Source: Bradyrhizobium liaoningense (lineage in GTDB: Bacteria; Pseudomonadota; Alphaproteobacteria; Rhizobiales; Xanthobacteraceae). From it: 64,000 nt of DNA. Shown here one piece after another: positions 34,031-42,485 of the stretch. The stretch covers positions 62,001 to 126,000 of the forward strand of contig NZ_JAFCJT010000008.1 in NCBI RefSeq assembly GCF_018130785.1, given 5' to 3'. Both the position numbers and the translations under genes were made by a program. Positions within the stretch are counted from its first letter, which is position 1, and each line of letters starts with the position of its first letter. Below the pieces are notes generated by a model, which was not told the DNA's origin, ran no database searches, and worked only from the letters and a program-made list of their open reading frames with translations.

Positions 34031-34351
34031 TCAATAGCAATAGCGGTGGTCGACCCGGACGTAATAGCCGTCGGGACGCTGCATGTAGCAGCCGCGCTGA
34101 TAGGCGTAGTAACCGGAGCGGCGGCGCTCGCCCTCGGAAGCGATCGCAGCGCCCGTGCCGGCGCCGACGACAGCGCCGATTGCGGCGCCGCGGCCTCCGC
34201 CGAGCGCGCCGCCGAGGATTGCCCCGCCGACACCGCCGATGATCGCGCCGCCGATGGCATCCTGGGCTGCAGCCTCATGCGCCGGCATCGCCATCGCAAC
34301 CGTCAGACATGCCGCGATTCCAAAACTTCCAATGCGAAGACCTCGAAGCAT
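34031..34351 (-). CDS. Exported glycine-zipper protein
   Basis: This 106-residue protein has a Sec signal (MLRGLRIGSFGIAACLTVAMA...). A glycine-zipper segment of about 40 residues follows (GGAIIGGVGGAILGGALGGG, then RGAAIGAVVGAGTGAAIA), typical of outer-membrane or periplasmic 'Gly-zipper' proteins. The short Tyr-rich, Cys-containing tail ends HRYCY. It may insert in the outer membrane, but the function is unknown. The tail resembles that of the small exported protein at 42146-42409. Confidence 0.85.
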   Translation of the reverse strand: MLRGLRIGSFGIAACLTVAMAMPAHEAAAQDAIGGAIIGGVGGAILGGALGGGRGAAIGAVVGAGTGAAIASEGERRRSGYYAYQRGCYMQRPDGYYVRVDHRYCY

Positions 34352-34516
34352 GCGCGCTCTCCCCTGTGATGAGGCCAGTCATAGCGCCGGAAGCGGATTC
34401 GGACCAGACAAATAGCCGGCGCCGCGACTCGCGGCGCGACGCGATGGCGTCGGAGGCGCAGCGCGAAGACGGCTCAAACCATGCCGCGTGCGATGCACGG
34501 GCCGGCCGATCGGACG

Positions 34517-34891
34517 TCAGGGACCGATCCAGCGCCCCACGGCCTCGGCCGTGTCGGCCGGCGTGGTGTTGAAGCAGATCGCGGCATTGGGCGCCAGGCG
34601 ATGGACGAGGTTGATCACCTTCTCGAACAGCAGCAGCCGCTCTTTCGGCTCGCGCAGGCCCGCGCCGATCACGATGCAGTCGAAGCTCTCGTCGTGCAGC
34701 GCCGCCGTGACGCCGGCTTCCGCGGTCGCGTCGAGATCGATCAGGCAGCTCGTGACCTCATAGCCGAGATCGCGCAGCCGCAGCAATTGCGCTTCGATAT
34801 AATCGCGCACGAGCTCCGGCGTGAGCTGCGGAAATGCGCTGTAGTCCGCATTGCCGGGTTCGATGCCGATCGCGAGGACGCGCTTGGCCAT
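34517..34891 (-). CDS. Conserved hypothetical cytoplasmic protein
   Basis: This 124-residue protein has an alternating strand-helix pattern (RVLAIGIEP, EVTSCLIDLD, FDCIVIGAGLR, AAICFNTTPAD), suggesting a Rossmann-like fold. It has no signal or membrane helix. The start at 34891 is supported by 'aaggag' seven bases upstream. No known family or catalytic motif is recognised. It is divergent from the muramidase-like gene. Confidence 0.75.
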   Translation of the reverse strand: MAKRVLAIGIEPGNADYSAFPQLTPELVRDYIEAQLLRLRDLGYEVTSCLIDLDATAEAGVTAALHDESFDCIVIGAGLREPKERLLLFEKVINLVHRLAPNAAICFNTTPADTAEAVGRWIGP

Positions 34892-35163
34892 GCAGAACTC
34901 CTTGCCGAACCGTCTCAAGCACTAACGGACGGCCGACCACGCCGGTTCCCTCACTGACAGTCGCGCTGACGGCGAAGCCCCGGGCTCGATCCGGTCCTGC
35001 GGCACATTTTCCCGCCCAAGCTGTAAGCCATTTCACATGCGCCGGGCTGGCAACCTGCCACATTTGCGGGAGGTCACGCTGGAGTCACACCCTGATCACG
35101 GCGCCTGGTCCATATCTGACTTGCACGAAATTTCGATAATTCATCAATTTTCGGGAGCGGGAC

Positions 35164-36552
35164 ATGGTCTCATTCGAGAATCTGAAAAGCGAGTACGAGC
35201 GGAATTGGGCCGATCTCGAGATCCGGCCTTCGCGCCTCGCCGACGCGAATGGAGTCGCACGCAAGGCGATCAACGGCAAGGCGACCTATCAGCAGATCGA
35301 GCGGCTGACCGGAGTCCCCTGGTATTTTGCTGCGCTCTGCCACTACCGCGAATCCAACTTCGATTTCGACACCTATCTCGGCAACGGCGAGTCGCTTCAT
35401 CGCGCGACGACCATCGTTCCGAAAGGGCGCGGCCCCTTCGCCACGTTCGTGGACGGCGCCGTGGACGCGTTCAGGATCGAAGACTTCATCGGCGCCCGCG
35501 ACTGGGGCATCGCCCGGATCCTGTTCCGGCTCGAGGCGTTCAATGGCTTCGGCTATCACGCCAAGGGCTGCAATTCGCCCTACCTCTATGGCGGTTCGAC
35601 ACTGTACGGCCCGCCCGAGGCGAAGGCCGGCAAATTCGTCCGCGACCACGTGTTCGACTCGAACCACGTCGATTCCCAGCTCGGCACGGCGGTGATCCTG
35701 CATGCGATGATGGCGCTCGATTCCTCGATCACCCTCGACGGCAGCCCGCAATTCGCCGGCCGCACGGAGCCCGAGGACGATGCGGCGTCGACGATCGTCC
35801 TGATGCAACAGGCGCTCAACAAGCTCGGCGCCAATCCGCCGCTCGTCGAGGACGGCATCAGCGGACCGAAGACCAGGGCCGCGGTCTCGCAGTTTCAGCA
35901 GCAGAACGGCCTGAGGGATACCGGGCTCCTCGACGGGGCCACGGTCGCGGCCGTCACGCGTGCAACGCAGGCGGGAGGCTCCGTGCAGAGCGGCGATCTG
36001 TCCAGGATCCTGAAGCGGCTGGAAGACCTCGCACAGTTGCTGCGACCGTCAGCCGGCGGCGTAACACCGGGAACGACGACACCGGGCAACACGCTGCCCG
36101 CCACCAACGATCCGATCAACCTGTTCGAACGGCTGTTTTCCCTCATCAACAAGACGGCGCCCGTGCCAGGACCAGTCAGCCCGACCAACCCGGCCCCCGT
36201 CGATCAGTTGAAGCAGGTCGTCGACCTGCTCAGCACGCTGCTCAACAAGGACGGCAAGCCGGTGCTCGGCCAGGTCAACGGCGCGCTCGGCGAGACCATC
36301 GGCAAGCTGCTCGACGGCAAGAAGACCGCGCTCGGTATCGGCGGCTCGCTGATCACCGCGCTGCTCTCTTCGGTGACGGCGAGCCCGAATGCGGGAGGTC
36401 TTGCCGGACTGCTCGGAACGATCGTGTCGGCGGTGCCGGGTCTCGGCCAGTTCGCGATGCCGATCTCGCTGGCGCTCACCGCCTGGGGCGTGCTCGGCAA
36501 GCTGGAGAAGTGGGCGCAAGGCACCGCGCCGCCGCCCAAGGTGACGACCTAG
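35164..36552 (+). CDS. Putative muramidase with peptidoglycan-binding domain, no signal peptide
   Basis: This is a 462-residue protein. Residues about 40-190 are lysozyme-like (QIERLTGVPWYFAALCHYRES, with the candidate catalytic Glu in 'YRES'; 'FRLEAFNGFGYHAKGCNSPYLY'). Residues about 205-265 form a PG_binding_1 repeat (VLMQQALNKLG, 'GISGPKTRAAVSQFQQQNGL'). A Pro/Thr linker follows, and then a hydrophobic Gly/Ala/Leu-rich region (about 385-445). There is no N-terminal signal, so export would need a holin, a contractile or phage-like device, or lysis; alternatively the C-terminal hydrophobic part acts in membrane passage. No phage genes are adjacent. Confidence 0.82.
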   Translation: MVSFENLKSEYERNWADLEIRPSRLADANGVARKAINGKATYQQIERLTGVPWYFAALCHYRESNFDFDTYLGNGESLHRATTIVPKGRGPFATFVDGAVDAFRIEDFIGARDWGIARILFRLEAFNGFGYHAKGCNSPYLYGGSTLYGPPEAKAGKFVRDHVFDSNHVDSQLGTAVILHAMMALDSSITLDGSPQFAGRTEPEDDAASTIVLMQQALNKLGANPPLVEDGISGPKTRAAVSQFQQQNGLRDTGLLDGATVAAVTRATQAGGSVQSGDLSRILKRLEDLAQLLRPSAGGVTPGTTTPGNTLPATNDPINLFERLFSLINKTAPVPGPVSPTNPAPVDQLKQVVDLLSTLLNKDGKPVLGQVNGALGETIGKLLDGKKTALGIGGSLITALLSSVTASPNAGGLAGLLGTIVSAVPGLGQFAMPISLALTAWGVLGKLEKWAQGTAPPPKVTT

Positions 36553-36554
36553 CG

Positions 36555-36680
36555 TGCGGCCATCCTTCGAGACGCCCCCCGCGGCGGGCCCGTAGGATGA
36601 GGTCGCGTTTCGCGGCGAGATATTTGCCCCTCATGGTGGGGAGCCAGCCTAGGCGGGCGTCTCCGGACGATGCGTCGCAT
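36555..36680. repeat. Dispersed inverted-repeat element between convergent genes
   Basis: The left end catccttcgagacgccc (36561-36577) is mirrored by gggcgtctccggacgatg near 36655-36672, with 'ggatgagg' and 'cccctcatggtg' pairing inside. The pattern matches a dispersed Bradyrhizobium-type element (recollection). It separates the muramidase-like gene from the Inh-domain gene. Confidence 0.6.
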
Positions 36681-36714
36681 CGCCGGGCGAAACATGCAGG
36701 CACGTCCGCGGCGC

Positions 36715-37407
36715 CTACTGACGCAGCATGATCAGGGGATCGGCGGTATCGGGGACGCGCCGCCATTGCGCGTTGTCGTCGGCCTCGAACTGCCAGGCCT
36801 CGCCTGATTTCGACATCAGGACGATCTGGCCACGCTCGAGCCGCCATTGCGTCGGATTGAATTGAGCAATCGCCGGATCGCATTTCGGCTTGAGGAAGAC
36901 CTGGAAATTGTCCGCACTCGCCTCGGTGTTGGTCAGCGTCAGCCCGCACACAGGCTGGCCGTTGCCGCGCACCATCGACCAGTCGCCGATCATCTGGTCC
37001 ATCGACTTGGCCATCGAGCGGGCGGCGGCGAGATCCTGGAGGATGTAGACGCCCTCGCCCTGCCGCAGGCCTTCGAAGATCCCGGCCTCGACTTCGGTGA
37101 AGTCGATCACGGCTTCACCGGTCGCGTCCTGCAAGCGAACGATATCGAGACCCCTGACGCTCCAGGCGACGATGTCCTTCGTAAAGGGCAGCGCAGTCTT
37201 GCAGGCCGGCTCCAGCTCCAGCTTGAACCCCTGCCCCGCGGCGTCGGCCTTGAGCGTGACCACGCAGGTCTTGCTGCGCTCGGTGGTCGAGAGCTCCCAC
37301 TGCCCGGGCATCTCCTTCTTCAGGGTCGTCGCATCCTGCGCATGCGCGATGCCGATCGCGGCCACGTAGGCCGCGACGGCGAATGCAACGCCCCGAAGAC
37401 CTCTCAT
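36715..37407 (-). CDS. Tandem AprI/Inh-type protease-inhibitor-fold protein
   Basis: This 230-residue exported protein has a Sec signal (MRGLRGVAFAVAAYVAAIGIAHA). Two consecutive Inh/Omp19-like beta-barrel domains follow, about 28-125 and 135-230. Each begins with a 'G.W' strand (PGQWELSTTE; IGDWSMVRG) and has one disulfide (C48/C69-like CVVTL...PAC; CGLTL...KC). Known Inh proteins inhibit serralysin-type metalloproteases in the periplasm. Its ATG overlaps the stop of the 2-hydroxyacid dehydrogenase gene (TGATG), so it is translated as the last gene of an ABC-transporter operon, an unexpected location. Confidence 0.85.
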   Translation of the reverse strand: MRGLRGVAFAVAAYVAAIGIAHAQDATTLKKEMPGQWELSTTERSKTCVVTLKADAAGQGFKLELEPACKTALPFTKDIVAWSVRGLDIVRLQDATGEAVIDFTEVEAGIFEGLRQGEGVYILQDLAAARSMAKSMDQMIGDWSMVRGNGQPVCGLTLTNTEASADNFQVFLKPKCDPAIAQFNPTQWRLERGQIVLMSKSGEAWQFEADDNAQWRRVPDTADPLIMLRQ

Positions 37408-38396
37408 CAGCGCCCCTTGAACGGCGTTTCGGCAACCGGGGTCAACGGCGCCTTGCCGGCGAACCAGGATTTGAGGTTGTCGACCACGAGCTGATCCATC
37501 GCGTTGCGCGTCACCACCGACGCCGAGCCGATATGCGGCAGCAGCACGACGTTCTGCATGGTCTTGAGCTCGTCCGGCACATTCGGCTCGGCCGCGAACA
37601 CGTCGAGACCGGCGGCGAGGATGGTGCCGGATTTCAGCGCCTGCACCAGCGCCTGCTCATCGACCACGGAGCCGCGCGCCACGTTGACCAGCACGCCGCG
37701 CGGGCCGAGCGCCTTCAACACCTCGGCATTGACCATCTTGTTAGTGGAGGCCCCGCCGGGCACGATCACCATCAGCGTGTCCACCGCCTTCGCCATCTCG
37801 ATCAGATCGGGATAGTGCTTGTAGGAGACGTCCTTCGACGGATTGCGCGAGTGGTAGACCACCGGCACCAGCGAGGCATCGAGCCGGCGCGCGATGGCCT
37901 GGCCGATCCGGCCCATGCCGACGATGCCGACCTTGCGGTCGCGCAGCGAGCCGACGCTGAGGGGATAGTTCTGCGTCTGCCAGAGGCCGGAGCGGACGTA
38001 GCGGTCGGCCTTGATGAACTCACGCACGGTGGAGATCAGAAGGCCCATCGCGACGTCGGCAACCTCTTCGGTCAGCACGTCGGGCGTGTTGGTGACGATG
38101 ATGTTGTGCTCGGCCGCGTATTTGGCGTCGACATGGTCGTAGCCGACGCCGAAGCTCGCCACCATCTCGATCTTGGGCAGCTGCGACAGCGATTCCTTGT
38201 TGGCGTGGACCGTGTGATAGGTCACCGCCACGCCGCGGATCTTCTCGCGGACCGCCGGCGTCAGCCGCTCGAGGTCGCCCCGCGTCTCCGCCTTGTGCAC
38301 GACGAAATGATCGGAAAACCCGTTCTCGAGGATCGGCCGCACCGGTCCATAAATCAAAAGATCGATCTTTTCGGACGAAATCGAACCGGTAGACAT
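37407..38396 (-). CDS. D-isomer-specific 2-hydroxyacid dehydrogenase
   Basis: This 329-residue NAD(P)-dependent oxidoreductase resembles the glyoxylate/hydroxypyruvate reductase branch. The Rossmann motif is 'KVGIVGMGRIGQAIARRL' (about 151-168). The catalytic triad is visible as Arg in 'NVARGSVVDEQAL', Glu in 'DVFAAEPNVP' and His in 'LLPHIGSAS'. It is cytoplasmic. The ATG overlaps the stop of the permease gene and its stop overlaps the next ATG, so it is translationally coupled to the transporter. The imported compound or a product is therefore probably a 2-keto or 2-hydroxy acid; this is inference. Confidence 0.94.
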   Translation of the reverse strand: MSTGSISSEKIDLLIYGPVRPILENGFSDHFVVHKAETRGDLERLTPAVREKIRGVAVTYHTVHANKESLSQLPKIEMVASFGVGYDHVDAKYAAEHNIIVTNTPDVLTEEVADVAMGLLISTVREFIKADRYVRSGLWQTQNYPLSVGSLRDRKVGIVGMGRIGQAIARRLDASLVPVVYHSRNPSKDVSYKHYPDLIEMAKAVDTLMVIVPGGASTNKMVNAEVLKALGPRGVLVNVARGSVVDEQALVQALKSGTILAAGLDVFAAEPNVPDELKTMQNVVLLPHIGSASVVTRNAMDQLVVDNLKSWFAGKAPLTPVAETPFKGR

Positions 38397-39214
38397 CAGC
38401 TTTCCTTTCCAAGCGCGCTCTCGTGCCAGCGCCGTAAAACGAGATGGGAAACTAGCGCCAGCACCCCATAGATGACAATCCCGGCCAGCGATAGCAGCAG
38501 CAGCGCCGCGAACATGCGGGGTATGTTCAATCGATAGCCGGATTCGGCGATTCTGTAGGCGAGCCCGGAGCCGGCGCCGGCGGTGCCGGCTGCGATTTCG
38601 GCCACGACCGCGCCGATCAGCGACAAGCCTCCGGCAATCCGCAGGCCGCCGAGGATATAGGGCAGCGCCGCCGGCAGCTTGAGAAAGCGCAGCGTCTGCG
38701 GCGGCGAGGCGCCATAGAGCTGGAACAGGCCGGCGAGGTTGCGATCGACCGAATTCAGCCCCAGCGTGGTGTTGGATAGCACCGGGAAAAAGGCGACGAT
38801 GAAGGCGCAGACCACGACCGCGGTCTGCTGCTCCAGATAGATCAGGAGCAACGGCGCGATCGCGATGACAGGCGTCACCTGCAGCACGATCGCATAGGGG
38901 AATAGCGAATATTCCACCCATTTCGACTGGTTGAACAGCAGCGCCAGCGCGATGCCGCCGATGCTGGCGGCAGCGAAACCTTCGAGCGTGGTCAGCAGCG
39001 TGGTCGCGAGCGACTGTGACAGCACCACCCAATCCTTGATCAGCGTCAGGAAGATGACGGAGGGCGCCGGCAGTACGTAAGGCGGGATGTCCTTGATGCG
39101 GACCACCAGTTCCCAGGCGAGGAGGCCCGCCGCGAACACGATGACCGGCAGCACGAAACGCAACGCGCGTTGCGTGCCGGACGGCTTTGCGGCGACGGTT
39201 GCTTGTGCGTTCAT
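38396..39214 (-). CDS. ABC transporter permease (NitT/TauT type)
   Basis: This 272-residue inner-membrane permease has six predicted helices. The EAA-type cytoplasmic loop appears as 'LFQLYGASPPQTLRFLKLPAALPYILGGLRIA' (about 160-190, read in parts). It belongs to the SsuC/ThiX/NrtB-like group. The start at 39214 was chosen because it overlaps the ATPase stop by four bases (ATGA); the frame extends upstream to 39268. It functions with the adjacent ATPase and NMT1-type binding protein. Confidence 0.94.
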   Translation of the reverse strand: MNAQATVAAKPSGTQRALRFVLPVIVFAAGLLAWELVVRIKDIPPYVLPAPSVIFLTLIKDWVVLSQSLATTLLTTLEGFAAASIGGIALALLFNQSKWVEYSLFPYAIVLQVTPVIAIAPLLLIYLEQQTAVVVCAFIVAFFPVLSNTTLGLNSVDRNLAGLFQLYGASPPQTLRFLKLPAALPYILGGLRIAGGLSLIGAVVAEIAAGTAGAGSGLAYRIAESGYRLNIPRMFAALLLLSLAGIVIYGVLALVSHLVLRRWHESALGKES

Positions 39215-40026
39215 AACGTCGACTGTCCCGAATAGGACGGCGCCAGTGCGGCCGACACCCGCCGGCAATAGTCGGAATAGGCAGCCGAGGTACGAAACTC
39301 CTCAGCCCGAGGTTCGACCGTCTCGATGCGGATGTCGGCCTGGATGCGGCCGGGCCGCGCCGTCATGACCACGACACGCTGCGACAAATAGACGGATTCG
39401 AACACCGAATGGGTCACGAAGATGACGGTCTTGCCCAGAGCTCGCCACAGCGCGAGCAGGTCGTTGTTGAGACGAAAGCGCGTGATCTCGTCGAGCGCGG
39501 CGAACGGCTCATCCATCAGGAGGATGTCGGGGTCGGTGACGAGCGCGCGCGCCAGCGACACCCGCATCTTCATGCCGCCGGAGAGTTCGCGCGGGAAGGC
39601 ATCGGCAAAATCTGCTAGCCCGACGCTTGCCAGCGCCTCATCGGCCCGCGCGCGCGCCTCGGCTTTCGGGGTGCCTGCGAGCTTCAGCGGAAGTCGCACG
39701 TTCTCGCGCACGCTGGTCCAGGGCATCAGGGTCGGCTCCTGAAAGACGAAGCCGATGCCGTGGCCCGGCTGCACATTGCCCTCGTGGCGCGCCACCCGCA
39801 CGATGCCGGACGATGGCGCGCTGAGCTCTGCGATGATGCGCAGCGCCGTCGACTTTCCGCAACCGGACGGGCCGAGCAGCGAAATGAACTCACCCTTGCG
39901 CACGGCGAGATCCAGCGGACCAAGCGCCATGACGCCGTTGTCATACACTTTCGTCACGCCGCGCAGGCTGACGGCCAGGGCCGTCAGGCCGGTCTCGACC
40001 CCCGACGAAGTTTTGACTGGCGACAT
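39211..40026 (-). CDS. ABC transporter ATP-binding protein (NitT/TauT type)
   Basis: This 271-residue ATPase has Walker A 'LLGPSGCGKSTALRI', Q-loop 'GFVFQEPTLMPW', signature 'LSGGMKMRVSLARAL', Walker B 'ILLMDEPFAALDE' and H-loop 'FVTHSVFES'. The signature and 'RFRLNNDLLALW' match nitrate/sulfonate/taurine-type importers. The ATG at 40026 lies 10 bp after the stop of the binding-protein gene. It provides energy for the cognate permease. Confidence 0.95.
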   Translation of the reverse strand: MSPVKTSSGVETGLTALAVSLRGVTKVYDNGVMALGPLDLAVRKGEFISLLGPSGCGKSTALRIIAELSAPSSGIVRVARHEGNVQPGHGIGFVFQEPTLMPWTSVRENVRLPLKLAGTPKAEARARADEALASVGLADFADAFPRELSGGMKMRVSLARALVTDPDILLMDEPFAALDEITRFRLNNDLLALWRALGKTVIFVTHSVFESVYLSQRVVVMTARPGRIQADIRIETVEPRAEEFRTSAAYSDYCRRVSAALAPSYSGQSTL

Positions 40027-40036
40027 CGCGCCGGCG

Positions 40037-41059
40037 TTACGGCTTGCTCGGGCGCAACTCGACGCCGACACCCTTGTTGACGAAGCGCAGCGTATAGGAT
40101 TTGCGGAAATCGAGGTCCGGCTTCACGACGCCGGCCTTCACCATCTTGTTGAAGAAGGAGCTGTAGCGCTCGTCGCTCATCGCGCCGATGCCGTTCTTGA
40201 GCGACTCGCCGGAATCGACGATGCCGTATTCCTTCATCTTGGCGACGGAATAAGCGAGCAGCTCGTCGGTCATCTCCGGATTGAGCTTCTTGATCATGGC
40301 GTTGCCCGCGGAATTGTCGCGGTAGATGTAATTGTACCAACCGATCATGGAGGCATCGACGAAGCGCTGCACCAGGTCCGGCTTCTTCTCGACCATGTCG
40401 CGGCGGGTCTCGATCAGGGTCGAATAGGTGTTGAAGCCGGAATCGGCGAGCAGCAGCACGTTGGGCTTGAAGCCGGCGGCCTTCTCGACCGCGAAAGGCT
40501 CGGAGGTGACGTAACCCTGCATCGCGCTCTTGGGGTTGGCGATGAAGGGCTGCGGATTGAAATTGTAGGGACGGACGTTCTTCTCGCTGAAACCGTATTC
40601 GGACTTCAGCCACTGGAAGTAGCTAGTCATGCCCTCCTTGGAGACGAACAGCGTCAGCGGCTTGAGATCCTCGATCTTGGCGACCTTGGCGTCCGGCTGC
40701 GTCAGCATCACCTGCGGATCCTTCTGGAAGACCGCTGCGATGGTGACGACGGGGACATTATTCGCCACCGCGTCGAACGACATCAGCGTGTTCGCGGCCA
40801 TGAAGAAATCGATCTTGCCGGCGATCAGCAGCATCCGGTTGTTCTCGTTGGGACCGCCGGGAACGATGGTGACGTCGAGCCCGTACTTCTTGTAGGTGCC
40901 GTCGGCGACCGCCTGGAAGAAACCGCCATGCTCGGCCTCGGCGACCCAATTGGTGCCGAAGGTGACCTTGTCCAGCGTCTCGGCACGCACCGGAACCACC
41001 GAGACGAAAGCGGTCATCAAGCCGACCGTTAACGCTCGCCGCAGATGAGAGAGGCTCAT
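40037..41059 (-). CDS. NMT1/THI5-like ABC substrate-binding protein
   Basis: This is a 340-residue periplasmic protein with a Sec signal (MSLSHLRRALTVGLMTAFVSVVPVRA, cleavage near 26). The NMT1/THI5-like fold is shown by 'KVTFGTNWVAEAEHGGFFQAVADG' (in parts), 'YGLDVTIVPGGPNENNRMLLIAGKIDF' (in parts) and 'VTSEPFAVEKAAGFK'. Ligands of this family include pyrimidines of thiamine metabolism, taurine and aromatic acids; the ligand here is unknown. It is the first gene of a five-gene operon and is divergent from the creatininase-family gene. Confidence 0.93.
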   Translation of the reverse strand: MSLSHLRRALTVGLMTAFVSVVPVRAETLDKVTFGTNWVAEAEHGGFFQAVADGTYKKYGLDVTIVPGGPNENNRMLLIAGKIDFFMAANTLMSFDAVANNVPVVTIAAVFQKDPQVMLTQPDAKVAKIEDLKPLTLFVSKEGMTSYFQWLKSEYGFSEKNVRPYNFNPQPFIANPKSAMQGYVTSEPFAVEKAAGFKPNVLLLADSGFNTYSTLIETRRDMVEKKPDLVQRFVDASMIGWYNYIYRDNSAGNAMIKKLNPEMTDELLAYSVAKMKEYGIVDSGESLKNGIGAMSDERYSSFFNKMVKAGVVKPDLDFRKSYTLRFVNKGVGVELRPSKP

Positions 41060-41118
41060 GATGGGACTCCGTCGATCACTTCTAGCCGATGCCAGACCAA
41101 CACGATAAAACCGCAAGA

Positions 41119-41159
41119 TATCAGGGGACGCGAACCGGCCTGGCCCGCGTCCCCTGATA
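41119..41159. promoter_or_regulatory. Perfect 14-bp inverted repeat in a divergent promoter
   Basis: The arms tatcaggggacgcg (41119-41132) and cgcgtcccctgata (41146-41159) are exact reverse complements with a 13-base spacer. The element lies between the divergent ABC operon (start 41059) and the creatininase-family gene (start 41199). It could be an operator shared by both units, or a hairpin in a leader RNA. No regulator gene is adjacent. Confidence 0.6.
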
Positions 41160-41198
41160 ACCCCAAACTACGTGACAAATTCGGGCAAAGAAACCACG

Positions 41199-42005
41199 AT
41201 GACGCCATCCCGCGACTGGATCGACACCAACTGGGCCAATGTGGGCCCAGCAGATGTGTCGCGCTGGATCGCGGTGCTGCCGCTGGCGGCAACCGAGCAG
41301 CACGGCCCGCATCTGCCGCTCGGGACCGACGTGCTGATCGCGGACGCTTATCTCGCGCGCGTGCGCGAGCTGTTGCCCGCGGATGTTCCGGCGACGTTCC
41401 TGCCCGTTGAACCGGTCGGGATTTCCACCGAACATATCGACTATCCGGGCACGCAGACGCTGCCGACCGAGGTCGCGCTGAAGAGATGGACCGCAGTCGG
41501 CGAGGACGTCGCGCGGCGCGGATTGAAGAAGCTCGTCATCATCACCAGCCATGGCGGCAACAGCGCGGCAATGATGCTGGTCGCGCAGGATCTTCGCGCG
41601 CATCACAAGCTCTTTGTGGTGACGACGTCCTGGTCGCGGCTGTCGGGCGCGGACAAACTGTTCCCGGCCGATGAAGTGCGCCACGGCATTCACGGCGGCG
41701 CGGTCGAGACGTCGATCATGCTGGCACGCTATCCCGATCAGGTGCGGGTTGATGCGATCGCCGATTTCCCCGCGAGCAGCATCGCCATGGAAAAGCAGTA
41801 TCGCTGGCTTTCCACGCAGCGTCCCGCGCCGTTCGCCTGGCAGGCGCAGGATCTTCACGCGAGCGGCGCGATCGGCAACGCGACGCTGGCCGTGGCCGAG
41901 AAGGGCGAGCAGCTCATCGATCAGGGCGCGCGCGCTTTCTGCGAGCTGCTGGCCGAGGTCGATAACTTCGACGTGAACAGGCTCGCCCAAGGGCCACTCG
42001 GCTAG
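41199..42005 (+). CDS. Creatininase/creatinine-amidohydrolase family protein
   Basis: This 268-residue metal-dependent amidohydrolase carries 'PLAATEQHGPHLPLGTDVLIAD' (Glu, His and Asp metal ligands; in parts), 'ITSHGGNSAAM' and 'GIHGGAVETSIML'. The family includes creatininase, the F420 biosynthesis enzyme FbiB/ArfB-like FAPy deformylase and mycofactocin peptidases, so the substrate is open. It is divergent from an ABC importer operon and probably opens a lactam or amide in the imported compound (inference). A GTG at 41172 could add nine residues. Confidence 0.9.
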   Translation: MTPSRDWIDTNWANVGPADVSRWIAVLPLAATEQHGPHLPLGTDVLIADAYLARVRELLPADVPATFLPVEPVGISTEHIDYPGTQTLPTEVALKRWTAVGEDVARRGLKKLVIITSHGGNSAAMMLVAQDLRAHHKLFVVTTSWSRLSGADKLFPADEVRHGIHGGAVETSIMLARYPDQVRVDAIADFPASSIAMEKQYRWLSTQRPAPFAWQAQDLHASGAIGNATLAVAEKGEQLIDQGARAFCELLAEVDNFDVNRLAQGPLG

Positions 42006-42145
42006 CCCGTATCCTATTGTAACCATTCAGGAAAGAACCTTACTCCGGAGCAGCCTTTGCGGCTTTCGAACCGGACGCGAGGAGGCTCCGTCCAATTGGG
42101 CACGCGGGCCACAACGGACCGCCTCAACCCCGGATGGAGTTTCAA

Positions 42146-42409
42146 ATGTCGATCAAGACTAGGATTGCCGCCGTCGCTCTCGCTGCCCTCGCCGTCACTG
42201 GCAGCATCGTGTCCACCACCTCGCAGGCCGAAGCCAAGCAGCCCGGCTGGGTCTGGGGTGTGGGTGCCGGCATCGCCACCGCCGCTGTCGTCGGCTCCGC
42301 CATCGCCGCCAGCAACGACCCCTATTACTACGGCTATCACCGCTGCGGCTGGGTCGCCCAGTACAACGCCTTCGGCCAGTACGTTGGCCGCGTTCGTTCT
42401 TGCTACTGA
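42146..42409 (+). CDS. Small exported protein with Tyr/Cys-rich tail
   Basis: This 87-residue protein has a Sec signal (MSIKTRIAAVALAALAVTGS..., cleavage after 'SQAEA'). A hydrophobic Gly/Ala segment (GVGAGIATAAVVGSAIAAS) and a tail rich in Tyr with two Cys follow, ending RVRSCY. The start has 'ggag' seven bases upstream. Similar small proteins are abundant in Bradyrhizobium-like genomes; their function is unknown. A strong terminator lies about 80 bp downstream. Confidence 0.78.
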   Translation: MSIKTRIAAVALAALAVTGSIVSTTSQAEAKQPGWVWGVGAGIATAAVVGSAIAASNDPYYYGYHRCGWVAQYNAFGQYVGRVRSCY

Positions 42410-42485
42410 TTTGAGTACCTGAGGCCGATCTCACGTGGATCCTGCGTCCGGCACGGGCGCCTCATCCACCCCGTGTCGTGCCCCC

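Noticed and set aside
35164..36552. Prophage or gene-transfer-agent region around the muramidase-like gene
   Set aside because: Neighbouring genes are ordinary exported or metabolic genes; no capsid, tail, terminase or integrase gene is visible.
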